A stretch of DNA of 64,000 nucleotides from JASHVB01 sp963762885 (GCA_963762885.1 CAVXNH010000089.1:1-64000); one strand, 5' to 3'; counted from the stretch's first letter, positions 27,053 through 36,804 are shown. Notes: generated by a model from the sequence alone, not told the origin. Program-made: numbers and translations.

Positions 27053-27210
27053 ACGACAGTGGAAAGCGACCTGCCCGGATTCGCTGCCCGGATCGAAGCG
27101 ATGTTGCTGCCCCTGGATACCGACCCCACTACCGGCCAGCCGCCGCCCCCCGGATAACGCCGAAACCGCGCTTGACGCCCCCCATTCCCGCCGCCACTTC
27201 TACCGCAACC

Positions 27211-28206
27211 ATGGCCACCCACCTCGTCATCGACCACCGCACCCAGGTCGCCCTCCGTCACCCGGAGAAGGCCCGCCGTCCGGACAATCCCATCCAGCGC
27301 AAGCCCGCCTGGATCCGCGTCAAGGCGCCCACCCATCCGGTCTATCACGAGACCCGCAACCTTATGCGGCAGAACCGCCTCGTCACCGTCTGCGAGGAAG
27401 CCGCCTGCCCCAACATCGGCGAGTGCTGGTCCCAGCGTCACGCCACCATGATGATCATGGGCGACACCTGCACCCGCGCCTGCGCGTTCTGCAACGTGCG
27501 CACCGGCCAGCCCCTCGCCCTCGACAATGATGAGCCCGCCCGGGTCGCCGACGCCGTCGCCCGGCTCGGCCTGAAGCACGTCGTCGTCACCTCGGTCGAT
27601 CGCGACGACCTGCCCGACGGCGGCGCCGCCCACTTCGCGGCCACCATACAGGCGCTCCGTGCCGCCGCCCCCGCCACCACCATCGAGGTCCTGACCCCCG
27701 ACTTCCTGCGCAAGCCGGGCGCGATGGAGATCGTGGCGGACGCCCGCCCCGACGTCTTCAACCACAACCTGGAAACCGTGCCGCGGCTCTATCCCACCAT
27801 CCGCCCCGGCGCGCGCTACTACCAATCCCTCCGCCTGCTCGATGCCGTAAAACAGCGCGCCCCGTCCATCTTTACCAAGTCCGGTCTGATGGTCGGTCTC
27901 GGTGAAGCCCGGGGAGAAATCTCCCAGGTGATGGATGACCTGCGCGTCGCCGGCGTCGATTTCCTCACCATCGGCCAGTATCTCCAGCCCACCGTGAAAC
28001 ACGCCGCCGTCGATCGCTTCGTCACCCCCGAGGAATTCGCCGACTACGCCGCACTGGCCCGCGCCAAGGGGTTCCTGCTGGTGTCCGCCACGCCGCTGAC
28101 CCGCAGCTCGTACCACGCCGACGCCGATTTCGCCGCCTTGCACGCAGCGCGAGAAACCGAACGGGAGGCAGGCGCAGGGCGACAGGCGGCGCCTGCCGCA
28201 CGCTGA
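27211..28206 (+). CDS. lipA: Lipoyl synthase
   Basis: A radical-SAM enzyme inserting two sulfurs into octanoyl groups on lipoyl domains, here serving the PDH complex encoded upstream. It has 331 residues from ATG 27211 (MATHLVIDHRTQV). The auxiliary cluster ligands are in VCEEAACPNIGECW, the radical-SAM CxxxCxxC in DTCTRACAFCNVRTG, and the C-terminal LTRSSYHAD holds the conserved RSSY serine. The last 20 residues are an unconserved tail. Normally next to lpd in this group of bacteria; here separated from it by the accessory island. Confidence 0.96.
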   Translation: MATHLVIDHRTQVALRHPEKARRPDNPIQRKPAWIRVKAPTHPVYHETRNLMRQNRLVTVCEEAACPNIGECWSQRHATMMIMGDTCTRACAFCNVRTGQPLALDNDEPARVADAVARLGLKHVVVTSVDRDDLPDGGAAHFAATIQALRAAAPATTIEVLTPDFLRKPGAMEIVADARPDVFNHNLETVPRLYPTIRPGARYYQSLRLLDAVKQRAPSIFTKSGLMVGLGEARGEISQVMDDLRVAGVDFLTIGQYLQPTVKHAAVDRFVTPEEFADYAALARAKGFLLVSATPLTRSSYHADADFAALHAARETEREAGAGRQAAPAAR

Positions 28207-28691
28207 TGCCCACGCACGCCGAGCGCCAGATCATCCCCTACCGGCCGGATCAGCTCTTCGACCTGGTCGCGGATGTGGCCAAGTATCCGCAGTTCCTGCC
28301 CTGGTGCGTCGCCACGCGGGTACGCCACGTCACGGAGCATGAATTGCTCGCCGACATGACCATCGGCTTCGGCCCGTTCCGCGAAACCTTCGCCACGCGC
28401 GATACGCTCGATCGCCCACGCACGGTGAAAGTACGCTACGAAACCGGCCCCTTCCGCTACCTGAACAACGAATGGAACTTCCTGCCGCACGAAAACGGCA
28501 CCGAAGTCGCCTTTTTCGTCGATTTCGAGTTCCGCAGCCGCATCCTGCAATCCGCTATCGGCGTCGTGTTCAACGAAGCGGTGCGCCGCATGGTCAACGC
28601 ATTTCAGAAGCGCGCGCGAGACGTTTACGGCCCGCCGATCATGCCTGTGGCGGCGGCACCGGCCTCGAGGCCAGTCGCTAAACCGGGATGA
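28206..28691 (+). CDS. RatA/COQ10-type START-domain protein
   Basis: A 161-residue START/SRPBCC protein: IPYRPDQLFDLVADVAKYPQ, FLPWCVATRV, and GPFRYLNNEWNFLP with a C-terminal helix NEAVRRMVNAFQKRARDVYG. It belongs to the COQ10/RatA family, which binds ubiquinone (COQ10) or, in Escherichia coli, the 50S subunit (RatA). In alphaproteobacteria the ubiquinone-chaperone role is more likely. It starts one base into the lipA stop (TGATG), so it is coupled to lipA. Confidence 0.9.
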   Translation: MPTHAERQIIPYRPDQLFDLVADVAKYPQFLPWCVATRVRHVTEHELLADMTIGFGPFRETFATRDTLDRPRTVKVRYETGPFRYLNNEWNFLPHENGTEVAFFVDFEFRSRILQSAIGVVFNEAVRRMVNAFQKRARDVYGPPIMPVAAAPASRPVAKPG

Positions 28692-29379
28692 CCGCGCCTT
28701 AGTCACGCATTACCGCGCCGCGTTACCGCCCTGCCCAACCGGTGTACGTGAGAAAGCCGTGAATACGGCGGTATCAGAGACGTTGTGCTATGAACGGCGG
28801 TTCGAATTTGGTACCGTCTTGAACCTCTTAGTACCCTGCGTCGATGATATTGGAGGTATCGAACAAGACGCCCGGTGCCGCTTCCTTCCCGTCATTCCCG
28901 CGAAAGCGGGGACCCAGGCAGCTTGAGTTCCCGGTTTCGCGGGGATGACGAGGCGCTGGGCACAACGACTCGGCGCACAACCGCGCGCGCTTCGATAACC
29001 CTCTGGTGTGACGAAATCGTGAACGCCACAGGCCGAATCGCTGCCCTTTGCGGCTGCCTTTTCCGATCAATCTGCCTCTGCGCCGAAGTTTCGCAACGCC
29101 AGCGACACCAACTGTCAAATAACAGGTTATGTCCCTCCAGATGAGTCGGAAATTATGGTCCCTGCCGACCGAGAACCCTTTTGGCACAACACGAGGCCCG
29201 GGGACACGCGCGAGACGGGCGGCCAACCGGCCTCAACGGCCCATCCGAGACGCCGCCGGGTGACGCCGGCCGGTGACCGGCGGGAATCGGCGCCGTGACG
29301 CACCTTCCGCGGCGTTCAGGCTCCGCACCGGCCGCGCGTCGGACCGCCGCCCTCACCGTCCGCCCGTGCCAGGCGCAGC
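28692..29379. other. Intergenic region of about 690 bases
   Basis: No recognisable gene. It holds one palindromic repeat (28890-28950) and, toward the right end, the presumed promoter of the histidine kinase gene. Open frames here have no family features. Confidence 0.5.
28890..28950. repeat. Palindromic repeat (GTCATTCCCGCGAAAGCGGG family)
   Basis: cgtcattcccgcgaaagcgg pairs with the tttcgcggggatgacg arm ending at 28950. This is a very common proteobacterial intergenic palindrome, distinct from the other repeat families in the window. Confidence 0.8.
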
Positions 29380-32300
29380 ATGCCCATCGTGACCGCTAGC
29401 CGCGATCCCTCCGGCGCCCCGGGCTTCGCCGCCGTGCAGCGCCGATCGGCCTTGCTGGTCGCCGCCATCGTCCTGGCCGGTGTGGTGTTCATCCTCGGGC
29501 TATGGGCAGAAGCCTCGCTCCTGATCGACGCCGAGAACCGCGTCGCCATGGAGCATGCGCGCACCGACGTCAGCAACCTCAGCGCCGCCTTCCAGGAGGA
29601 AGTGAGCCGCGAACTGGACAGCGTTTCCGCCGCCATGGACCTGGTGGCGCAGCGGATGCGGGCGTCGTCTGGACCCTTCGACATCCACGAATGGGCCGGC
29701 CAACTGCCGTTGCTGACCGCGCCGGCGATCCAGGCGACCATCGTCGGGCCCGACGGTCTGATCCGCTCCACCACGCTCGATCCACAGCCCGGGCCGATCG
29801 ATCTCAGCGACCGCGAGCATTTCCGCGTCCATCTCGACGGCAAGTACCACGGCTTGTTCATCAGCAAGCCGGTCGTCGGCCGCGTCTCCGGCAAGGTGTC
29901 GATCGAGATCAGCCGGCGCGTCGATTCAGCGGATGGGCGGTTTCTCGGCGTGGTGGTGTTCTCCCTGGCGCCAGCCCAGCTCACCACGTTGCACCGCGCG
30001 GTCAACCTCGGCGCCGGCGGCATGTTCGGGCTGTTCGGCACCGACAACGTCATCCGCGCCCGCTTCAGCGCCGACAGTCCGGACGGCACCAACGGCGTCG
30101 GCGAGGCGCTTCCGCCAATGGCGGAGCGTGCCGGCACCGGCGACCGGCGCGACGCCGTGCACGTCACCCGGAGCCACGTGGACAACATCGTCCGGCTCTA
30201 TAGCGACCGCCGCCTCGACAACTATCCGCTGTTCGTTGGCGTCGGGCTCGATCTCGACGAAATCCTCGCGCCGGTGCGGGCGCATGCCAGGCAGATCGAA
30301 GCCACCGCCGCAATCGTCTCGATCCTGCTGTGCGGATTGCTCGCTGCCCTGATCAGCGAGATACGGCGGCGCACCCGGCACGAGGTGCAACTGGCGCAGA
30401 AACAGGCGACGCTGGCCGCCGACATCGCGCTGCGCAAGCGGGTGGAGCAAAAGCTTCGCGACAGCGAACAAAAGTTCCAGGACATCGCGGAAGTCAGCGG
30501 CGACTGGATCTGGGAAACCGACGCGGATCATCGGTTCAGCTTCCTGACGGAAGAGGCGTTCGCCGATCCGGAGCGGATCGGTGTGAGCAAGGCCTCCACG
30601 CTCGGCAAGACGCGGTGGGAACTGGCGGGAGCCGACCCGGCGCAAGACGACAAATGGCGGGCGCACAAGGCGGAACTGGATGCGCACCGGACATTCCGGC
30701 TGTTCCGTTACGCGATCGTGGGCGCCGACGGCGCGCAGCGGCACTTTGTCGTCAACGGCAAGCCGGTGTTCGATGCCGGCGGCGCTTTCATGGGCTATCG
30801 CGGCACTGCCACCAACGAAACCCCGATGGTCAAGGCGCTGGAGCGCGCCGAACAGGCCGAAGCCCTGCTGCGCGACGCCATGGACAGCATTTCCGAGGGC
30901 TTCGTCATCTACGATCGCGACGATCGCCTGGTGATGTGCAACGAGGCGTATCGCCGCCTGTATCCGGCCAGCGCGCATCTGATGGTGCCCGGGGTGAAAT
31001 TCGAAACCCTCGCGCGCAACAGCCTGGCAGCCGGAACTTATCCCGATGCTGCCGGCCACGAGGAGGAATGGGTCGCCAACTTCCTGAAAATCCATCACCA
31101 GGCGGTCACCGAGATCGAAACGCAGGTGCGGGACGGCCGCTGGCTTCTGGTGTCGGAGCGCCGGATGCGCAACGGCGGCCTCGCCGGCGTGCGGGTGGAC
31201 ATCACCGAGTTCAAACGCATCCAGGGTGCCTTGAGCGAAAGCGAACGGCGCCTGCGCGACTTCGCCGAGATGGCGTCGGACTGGTTCTGGGAACAGGATG
31301 CCGATCTCCGGTTCGTCTGGTTCTCCGACGGACTGCGCACGCTCAACACGACATCCCAGTCATATACCGGCCGGCGGCGGTGGGAGATGAACCCGGACGG
31401 CGCAACGCCCGAGCAATGGGAGGCCCATAAGGCCGATCTGGCGGCACGGCGGCCGTTCCGCGATTTCCGCTATCGCATGCGCGGCGTCGATGGTGGCCTG
31501 CGCCACGTCAGCATCCACGGCGATCCGTTGGTCGATGCGGCCGGACGGTTTGCCGGTTACCGTGGTATCGGCCGCGACATCACGGCGCAGATCGAAGCCG
31601 AACAGGAACTGGAACACGCCAAGGAGCGGGCCGAGCAAGCCGAAACGCTGCTGCGCGACGCGGTGGACAGCATCTCCGAAGGCTTCGTGATCTTCGATCG
31701 AAACGACCGCTTCGTGATGTGCAACGACGCCTACCGCCGCATCTACGCCGATGGCATCGACAGCCTGGTGCCAGGCATATCGTTCGAGGACTTCGTGCGC
31801 GAGGTCCACGCCAAAGGCGGCGGCAATGCCGACTGGCGCGGCCGCGAAGCGGAATGGGTCGCCGAACGGCTGCGCCACCATCGGGAAGCCAGGGACGCCA
31901 TCGAATTCCGCCTGACCGACGGCTCCTGGTACCTCGTCACCGACCGGCGCATGAAGAATGGCGGCATTGCCGGTCTGCGCATCGACATCACCGCGCTGAA
32001 ACAGGCCCAGGCGGCATTGCGCGAGAGCGAGGAACGCCTCGACCGCGCCCAGGCCATCGCCGGGATTGGCAGTTGGGAACTGGATGTCGCTACCAGGCGT
32101 TATATCTGGTCGAAGGAACTCTACCGCATCCGCGGCCTGTCGCCTGACAGCTTCCAGCCGAACCTCGACAGCGTCCAGGCCTATATGCATCCCGAGGATC
32201 TGCCGACCGCGTTGCGCTGGATCGACGACCTAATGGCGGGCAAGGAGCAGGCCACGCTCGACACCCGGATGGTGCGGCCCGATGGCGAGGTGCGGCTGAT

Positions 32301-33627
32301 CCGCGTCGAAGGCCGGGCGGTCACCGGTCCGAACGGGACGGTCCGCCGGGTCGCCGGCACCATGCAGGACGTCACCGAACGCCGCCTGATCGAGCGTCAG
32401 CTCGCGCAGGCGCAGAAGATGGAGGCGATCGGCAATCTGACCGGCGGCATGGCGCACGATTTCAACAACGTGCTGGGCGTCGTCATCGGCAATCTCGATC
32501 TGCTGAAGCGGCTGATCCAGGACAACCCGGCGGCGGCCGAGCTGTGCGGCGAAGCGCTCGATGGAGCGAGCCGGTGCACCGACCTGATCCGGCGCTTGCT
32601 GGCCTTCGCCCGCCGCCAGCCGCTGCGCCCGGAAATCACCGACATGAACGCGCTGGTCGGCGACATCGCCCGCTTGCTCGGCCGCATTCTCGGCGAGGAC
32701 ATCGTGCTGAACCTGCACCTCGATGCCGGGTTGCGGCCGGTGATGGCGGACCCGTCCCAGCTTGAAGCGGCGCTGGTCAATTTCGCCACCAACGCTCGCG
32801 ACGCGATGCCGAAAGGCGGCCGGCTCGACATTACCACCAGCAATGCCATGCTCGACGCCGGCTATACCGCGCTGCATCCCGATGTCAGCCCGGGCGCCTA
32901 TGCCTGCATCCAGATCAGCGACACCGGCAGCGGGATTCCGCCGGAGATCGTCGGCCGCATCTTCGAACCGTTCTTCACCACCAAGGAGCCGGGGCGGGGA
33001 ACCGGGCTAGGGCTGTCGATGGCGTTCGGCTTCGTCAAGCAGTCCGGCGGTCACCTGTCGGTTTACAGCGAGCCTGGCCTGGGCACGACCTTCCGGCTGT
33101 ATCTGCCCAGCAATCCGGCCGACGACGCCGCGCTGGACGGCCCCTTCGCCGCGCAGCCGGTGGCCGGCGGCGACGAGACCGTGCTGGTGGTGGAAGACAA
33201 CGTGCAACTTCGCCACGCGACGGTGCGGCAACTGACAGAGCTAGGCTACCGCGTGCTTCAGGCAGAGCATGCGGCGGCGGCTTTGGCGATCCTGTCCGGC
33301 GAACGCGTTGACCTGCTGTTCACCGACGTCGTGATGCCGGGAAACATGGATGGCCTTGACCTTGCGCACCACGCCATCGGGTTGCGCGCCGACCTCAAGG
33401 TCTTGCTCACCTCGGGCTTCCCCGGCGTGCGTGGCGCCGGCCAGCGCATGGTGGATTGCCCGTTCCCGATGATCGCGAAACCCTCGCGCCGCGACGAGCT
33501 GGCGCGAACGGTGCGCGAGGTGCTGGACGCGGGACGCATCGCAACCAGTGCCGCAGCACGGCGCTTCGCCCTGGTGGGCGGGCACCTCTGCTATGACGGC
33601 TCGGACCACGAAGGGGAACGGCCGTGA
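29380..33627 (+). CDS. Hybrid sensor histidine kinase with extracytoplasmic sensor and five PAS domains
   Basis: A 1,415-residue membrane kinase. TM1 is at about 22-46 and TM2 at about 305-325, enclosing a periplasmic Cache/PDC-like sensor (SDREHFRVHLDGKYHG, IEISRRVDSADGRFLG). Five PAS/PAC units begin near 361, 487, 618, 747 and 880; units 2 and 4 are near-duplicates (LLRDAMDSISEGFVIYDRDD and LLRDAVDSISEGFVIFDRN). HisKA with phospho-acceptor His1026 in GGMAHDFNNVLG is followed by HATPase_c (NFATNARDAMPKGG, DTGSGIPPEIVGRIFEPFF) and a receiver with Asp1316 in LLFTDVVMPG. The next gene, a REC-EAL-LuxR protein, overlaps its stop (GTGA) and is the obvious partner. ATG at 29380 lies just before TM1. 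Confidence 0.93.
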   Translation: MPIVTASRDPSGAPGFAAVQRRSALLVAAIVLAGVVFILGLWAEASLLIDAENRVAMEHARTDVSNLSAAFQEEVSRELDSVSAAMDLVAQRMRASSGPFDIHEWAGQLPLLTAPAIQATIVGPDGLIRSTTLDPQPGPIDLSDREHFRVHLDGKYHGLFISKPVVGRVSGKVSIEISRRVDSADGRFLGVVVFSLAPAQLTTLHRAVNLGAGGMFGLFGTDNVIRARFSADSPDGTNGVGEALPPMAERAGTGDRRDAVHVTRSHVDNIVRLYSDRRLDNYPLFVGVGLDLDEILAPVRAHARQIEATAAIVSILLCGLLAALISEIRRRTRHEVQLAQKQATLAADIALRKRVEQKLRDSEQKFQDIAEVSGDWIWETDADHRFSFLTEEAFADPERIGVSKASTLGKTRWELAGADPAQDDKWRAHKAELDAHRTFRLFRYAIVGADGAQRHFVVNGKPVFDAGGAFMGYRGTATNETPMVKALERAEQAEALLRDAMDSISEGFVIYDRDDRLVMCNEAYRRLYPASAHLMVPGVKFETLARNSLAAGTYPDAAGHEEEWVANFLKIHHQAVTEIETQVRDGRWLLVSERRMRNGGLAGVRVDITEFKRIQGALSESERRLRDFAEMASDWFWEQDADLRFVWFSDGLRTLNTTSQSYTGRRRWEMNPDGATPEQWEAHKADLAARRPFRDFRYRMRGVDGGLRHVSIHGDPLVDAAGRFAGYRGIGRDITAQIEAEQELEHAKERAEQAETLLRDAVDSISEGFVIFDRNDRFVMCNDAYRRIYADGIDSLVPGISFEDFVREVHAKGGGNADWRGREAEWVAERLRHHREARDAIEFRLTDGSWYLVTDRRMKNGGIAGLRIDITALKQAQAALRESEERLDRAQAIAGIGSWELDVATRRYIWSKELYRIRGLSPDSFQPNLDSVQAYMHPEDLPTALRWIDDLMAGKEQATLDTRMVRPDGEVRLIRVEGRAVTGPNGTVRRVAGTMQDVTERRLIERQLAQAQKMEAIGNLTGGMAHDFNNVLGVVIGNLDLLKRLIQDNPAAAELCGEALDGASRCTDLIRRLLAFARRQPLRPEITDMNALVGDIARLLGRILGEDIVLNLHLDAGLRPVMADPSQLEAALVNFATNARDAMPKGGRLDITTSNAMLDAGYTALHPDVSPGAYACIQISDTGSGIPPEIVGRIFEPFFTTKEPGRGTGLGLSMAFGFVKQSGGHLSVYSEPGLGTTFRLYLPSNPADDAALDGPFAAQPVAGGDETVLVVEDNVQLRHATVRQLTELGYRVLQAEHAAAALAILSGERVDLLFTDVVMPGNMDGLDLAHHAIGLRADLKVLLTSGFPGVRGAGQRMVDCPFPMIAKPSRRDELARTVREVLDAGRIATSAAARRFALVGGHLCYDGSDHEGERP

Positions 33628-35018
33628 CGACGCGCGTTCTGGTGTTCGACGACGACGCCGGGGTCGGCCGCCTCGCGGTCAGGATCGCCACCATGGCGGG
33701 CATGTCCGCGTCGTCGGTGACCGACGCCGATACATTCGCCCAGCGCCTGCGCGCCCAGCCGCCGCAGGTCGTCCTGCTGGACCTGCAACTGGGCGACACC
33801 GATGGCGTGGAGCAATTGCGGCTGCTGGCAGAGCAACGCTACGGCGGTGTCCTGGTGCTCATGAGTGGCTTCGACGCGCGCGTGCTGGCTACCGCGCGGG
33901 CACTTGGGCAAAGCCTCGGCCTGAATGTCGAGGCGGTGATCCAAAAGCCGCTGCGCGTCGCGGAGTTGGAAGCGGTGCTCCGCCGTGTGCAATCCGCAGG
34001 GCAGTCGCCGTCCGCCGAGAACCTGCTGACCGCGATTGCCAATGACGAGCTTGTGCTGGATTTCCAGCCTGTGGTTTCGCGGAAGCCGAAACTGCTGAAG
34101 AAGCTGGAGGCGCTGGTCCGCTGGGATCATCCGACCGCTGGCCGCATTCCGCCTGCCGAATTCCTGCCGATGATCGAGAGCAATACAGGCGTCATCGATG
34201 CCCTGACCGACTGGGTCGTGGGAGCGGCGGTGGAGGCGTATCAGGTACTGGCCGAGGTTGGCATCTCCGTGCCGCTGGCGGTGAACATCTCGACGCAGAA
34301 CCTGCATGACCTGACTGTGCCCGACCGGCTGGAGCAACGCCTGCGGGCCGGCCGCATGCCGGCGCGGCATCTGTGCCTGGAGATCACCGAGAGCGCCGCG
34401 TTCAAGGACGCCTCCCTGACCATGGATATCCTGAGCAGGGTGCGGCTGAAAGGGATGCAGTTGTCGATTGACGATTTTGGAACGGGATATTCTTCGCTGA
34501 AGATGCTGCGGCAGATGCCGTTCTCCGAGATCAAGATCGACCGGTCGTTCGTCGGCGACGCGACGACGTCGCGCGATTCGCGGGCGATTGTGAAGTCGAT
34601 CATGGACCTCGCCGCCAACATGGAGATGGGGTGCGTCGCCGAGGGCGTCGAGACGGAAGAGACCGCCGAACTGCTGGAGCGGTTGGGGTCGTGCGACATG
34701 CAGGGATTCCTGATCGCACAGCCGATGCCGGTGGAGGCCATCGCCGCGTGGCATGCGGGCTGGATGCAGTCCGGCTCGGCGCGAGAGCAAGCGACTGCGG
34801 CCGGTGCAACCGCCCTGTCGTCACCGCAGCTTGAGGCGATGCGCCTGCTGACCGAGGGATGTTCGGTGAAGGAGATCGCCCGCCGGATGGATATCGGCGT
34901 CGGCGCAGCGAAAGTGCACCTGTCGCAGGCTTACCTGGCTCTCGGCGCGCGCAGCCGGCTCGAAGCGGTGATGCGCGCGCAGGCCCTGCTGGAGGAAGCC
35001 GCGCCGGCGAAGTGCTAA
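33624..35018 (+). CDS. Response regulator with REC, EAL and LuxR-type HTH domains
   Basis: A 464-residue protein: receiver domain (about 1-120, phospho-Asp in VVLLDLQLGD), EAL phosphodiesterase domain (about 130-385) and a C-terminal LuxR-type helix-turn-helix (about 395-460, LSSPQLEAMRLLTEGCSVKE, IARRMDIGVGAAKVHLSQAY). The EAL motif is KLEALVRW, and the metal/catalytic set NIST, ITESA, DDFGTGYSS, EIKIDR, EGVE and FLIAQPM is present. It should therefore hydrolyse c-di-GMP. GTG start at 33624 overlaps the kinase stop. It couples a phosphorelay to c-di-GMP breakdown and probably to transcription in one polypeptide. Confidence 0.9.
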   Translation: MTTRVLVFDDDAGVGRLAVRIATMAGMSASSVTDADTFAQRLRAQPPQVVLLDLQLGDTDGVEQLRLLAEQRYGGVLVLMSGFDARVLATARALGQSLGLNVEAVIQKPLRVAELEAVLRRVQSAGQSPSAENLLTAIANDELVLDFQPVVSRKPKLLKKLEALVRWDHPTAGRIPPAEFLPMIESNTGVIDALTDWVVGAAVEAYQVLAEVGISVPLAVNISTQNLHDLTVPDRLEQRLRAGRMPARHLCLEITESAAFKDASLTMDILSRVRLKGMQLSIDDFGTGYSSLKMLRQMPFSEIKIDRSFVGDATTSRDSRAIVKSIMDLAANMEMGCVAEGVETEETAELLERLGSCDMQGFLIAQPMPVEAIAAWHAGWMQSGSAREQATAAGATALSSPQLEAMRLLTEGCSVKEIARRMDIGVGAAKVHLSQAYLALGARSRLEAVMRAQALLEEAAPAKC

Positions 35019-35027
35019 TGCCGCGAA

Positions 35028-35236
35028 ATCACGGTCATTGCGAGGAGCAGTCCCCCGTGTCATGGCCGGCGCAGGCCGGCCACCGACGTCTTGCAGTGCC
35101 GCCAAGGTCGAAGTCGTGGGTGGCCGGTCGGAGCCTGCCCTTGGGCGCTTGACCCGAGGGCCGGCCATGACACGGGGGACAGCGGTTTCATTCAGGGCGG
35201 GTCGGCCGCGCCGGACGGTGGCCAACTCGCAATGAC
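35028..35236. repeat. Nested hairpin repeat (second copy of the 9608-9766 element)
   Basis: The outer arms gtcattgcgag (about 35036) and ctcgcaatgac (35226-35236) belong to the CATTGCGAG family. The inner element (35051-35177) is the gccggcgcaggccggcc hairpin. The 59 bases after the inner hairpin match those after the hairpin at 9608-9706. It appears that one palindrome family has inserted into another. Confidence 0.75.
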
Positions 35237-35287
35237 ACGGGGGCGCCGGGTTCCGCAACGCCCCGCACCGTGCCACCCTGCGGAACG

Positions 35288-36559
35288 ATGACCGACATCG
35301 CGACCGACAGCACCGTCCCGCCGGCAGCGGCGACGGGCGACAGCGTTCAGCCGATCGTGCCAGCCGCGCCGAACTGGCAGCGCACGCTGTGGGCCATGGT
35401 CGGCATCCAGTTCATCATGACCATGTCGTTCAGCTTCCTCACCCCGATCATGCCGCTGTTCCTGCCTGTGCTGGGCGTGCATTCCGAGGCCGCGATCGAC
35501 ATGTGGGCCGGTATCCTCAGCGGCTCCACCTCGTTCGTCGCCGCCTTCGCATCGCCGTTATGGGGGAGGCTCGCCGACCAGCACGGCCGCAAGCTGATGC
35601 TGTTGCGATCGAGCTGCGCCATCGCGGTGTTCACCGCCTTCATGGGCCTGTCGCAGAACGTCTGGCAATTCTTCGCCGCGCGCGCCTTGATGGGCGTATT
35701 CGCCGGGTTCTCCTCGACCGCGATGGCGCTGGTGGCAAGCCAGGTGCCCGAGGGACGGCTTGGCTATGCTCTGGGACTGCTGTCAACCGGCCAGCTTGTC
35801 GGATCGCTGGTTGGACCGGTGATCGGCGGGGTGCTCGCCGACGCCACCAACAGTTACCGGATCCCGTTCTACTGCACCTCGGCGATATGCTTCGTCGCGA
35901 TCGGGCTGGTCTGGCTGGGGGTGCGCGAGGAATTCGTGCGCCCGGCGGCCGGCAGCCGCAAAGGCTCGACCTGGAAGAGCATGACGCTGCTGGTCAGCGC
36001 GGCGGGCGTGCTGCCGCTGTTCTTCGTCCTGCTGATGGCGCAGTTCAGCACCCGCGCGGTGCAGCCGGTTGTGACGCTGTTCGTGCAGCAACTGACCGGG
36101 CCGCGGCCGGACCTCGCCACATTGGGAGGCCTGGCCTTCTCTGTCACCGGCATGGCCGGCATGGTCGCGGTGCCCTTGCTCGGCCGTCGCAGCGACCAGA
36201 TTGGCTACCGCCGCGTTCTGCTGATCTGTTTGCTGGGTGCGACGCTGACCAGCCTGCCGCAGGGCTTCGCCGTCAGCTACTGGGATTTCACCGCCGAGCG
36301 CTTCGGCGTCGGGCTGTTCATCGGCGGCATCCTGCCAGCGGCAAATGCGCTGATCGGGCGCATGGTGGCGCGATCCGATCGGGGCCTGGTCTACGGCATG
36401 TCGTCGTCGGCGATGTTTCTCGGCAATTCGCTGGGGCCGCTAACAGGCGGCTTCATCGCCGCGTCGTTCGGCCTGCGCTGGGTGTTCGTGGTGACGGCAG
36501 GGCTGCTGCTGGTGAACCTGGTGTGGGTGTATTTCAAGGTGGACGAATATCGCGAGTGA
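35288..36559 (+). CDS. MFS transporter
   Basis: A 423-residue major facilitator with about 12 membrane segments and the loop 2-3 motif GRLADQHGRKLMLL; TM4 region ARALMGVFAGFSSTAMALVA; second-half repeat GRRSDQIGYRRVLL. The N-terminal 30 residues are soluble. It resembles drug:H+ antiporter-type (DHA1) efflux proteins such as multidrug transporters; substrate not predictable. ATG at 35288 is chosen over an upstream frame start inside the repeat flank. No regulator is adjacent. Confidence 0.88.
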   Translation: MTDIATDSTVPPAAATGDSVQPIVPAAPNWQRTLWAMVGIQFIMTMSFSFLTPIMPLFLPVLGVHSEAAIDMWAGILSGSTSFVAAFASPLWGRLADQHGRKLMLLRSSCAIAVFTAFMGLSQNVWQFFAARALMGVFAGFSSTAMALVASQVPEGRLGYALGLLSTGQLVGSLVGPVIGGVLADATNSYRIPFYCTSAICFVAIGLVWLGVREEFVRPAAGSRKGSTWKSMTLLVSAAGVLPLFFVLLMAQFSTRAVQPVVTLFVQQLTGPRPDLATLGGLAFSVTGMAGMVAVPLLGRRSDQIGYRRVLLICLLGATLTSLPQGFAVSYWDFTAERFGVGLFIGGILPAANALIGRMVARSDRGLVYGMSSSAMFLGNSLGPLTGGFIAASFGLRWVFVVTAGLLLVNLVWVYFKVDEYRE

Positions 36560-36804
36560 CGAAACCGACCGAAAGACTCCGCCTCCCTCAAGGGAAGGTT
36601 GGAGCCTCTTATGCACGACACCCTCAACAGTTTCATTCAGGACGCCCCGGCCATTTGCGGTGGGCCCGAAGTTGAGCGGGCCGGTCCTTGTCTCCGCTGT
36701 GACGGCAGCGTATGCGTCCGCGGCCCGGCGTCAGGCGGGCGCACGCTGGTCAGGCAGCAGCTTGGAGAGTCCCGTCCGATGACCAGCCCGCAACGGCCGA
36801 CAGA

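Noticed and set aside
28828..29226. A 132-codon minus-strand frame in the gap before the histidine kinase
   Set aside because: It includes translated palindromic repeat (CLGPRFRGNDG) and has no other similarity.
35028..35236. Possible CRISPR-like repeats
   Set aside because: The repeats are inverted hairpins in single copies, not regularly spaced direct repeats, and no cas gene is in the window.
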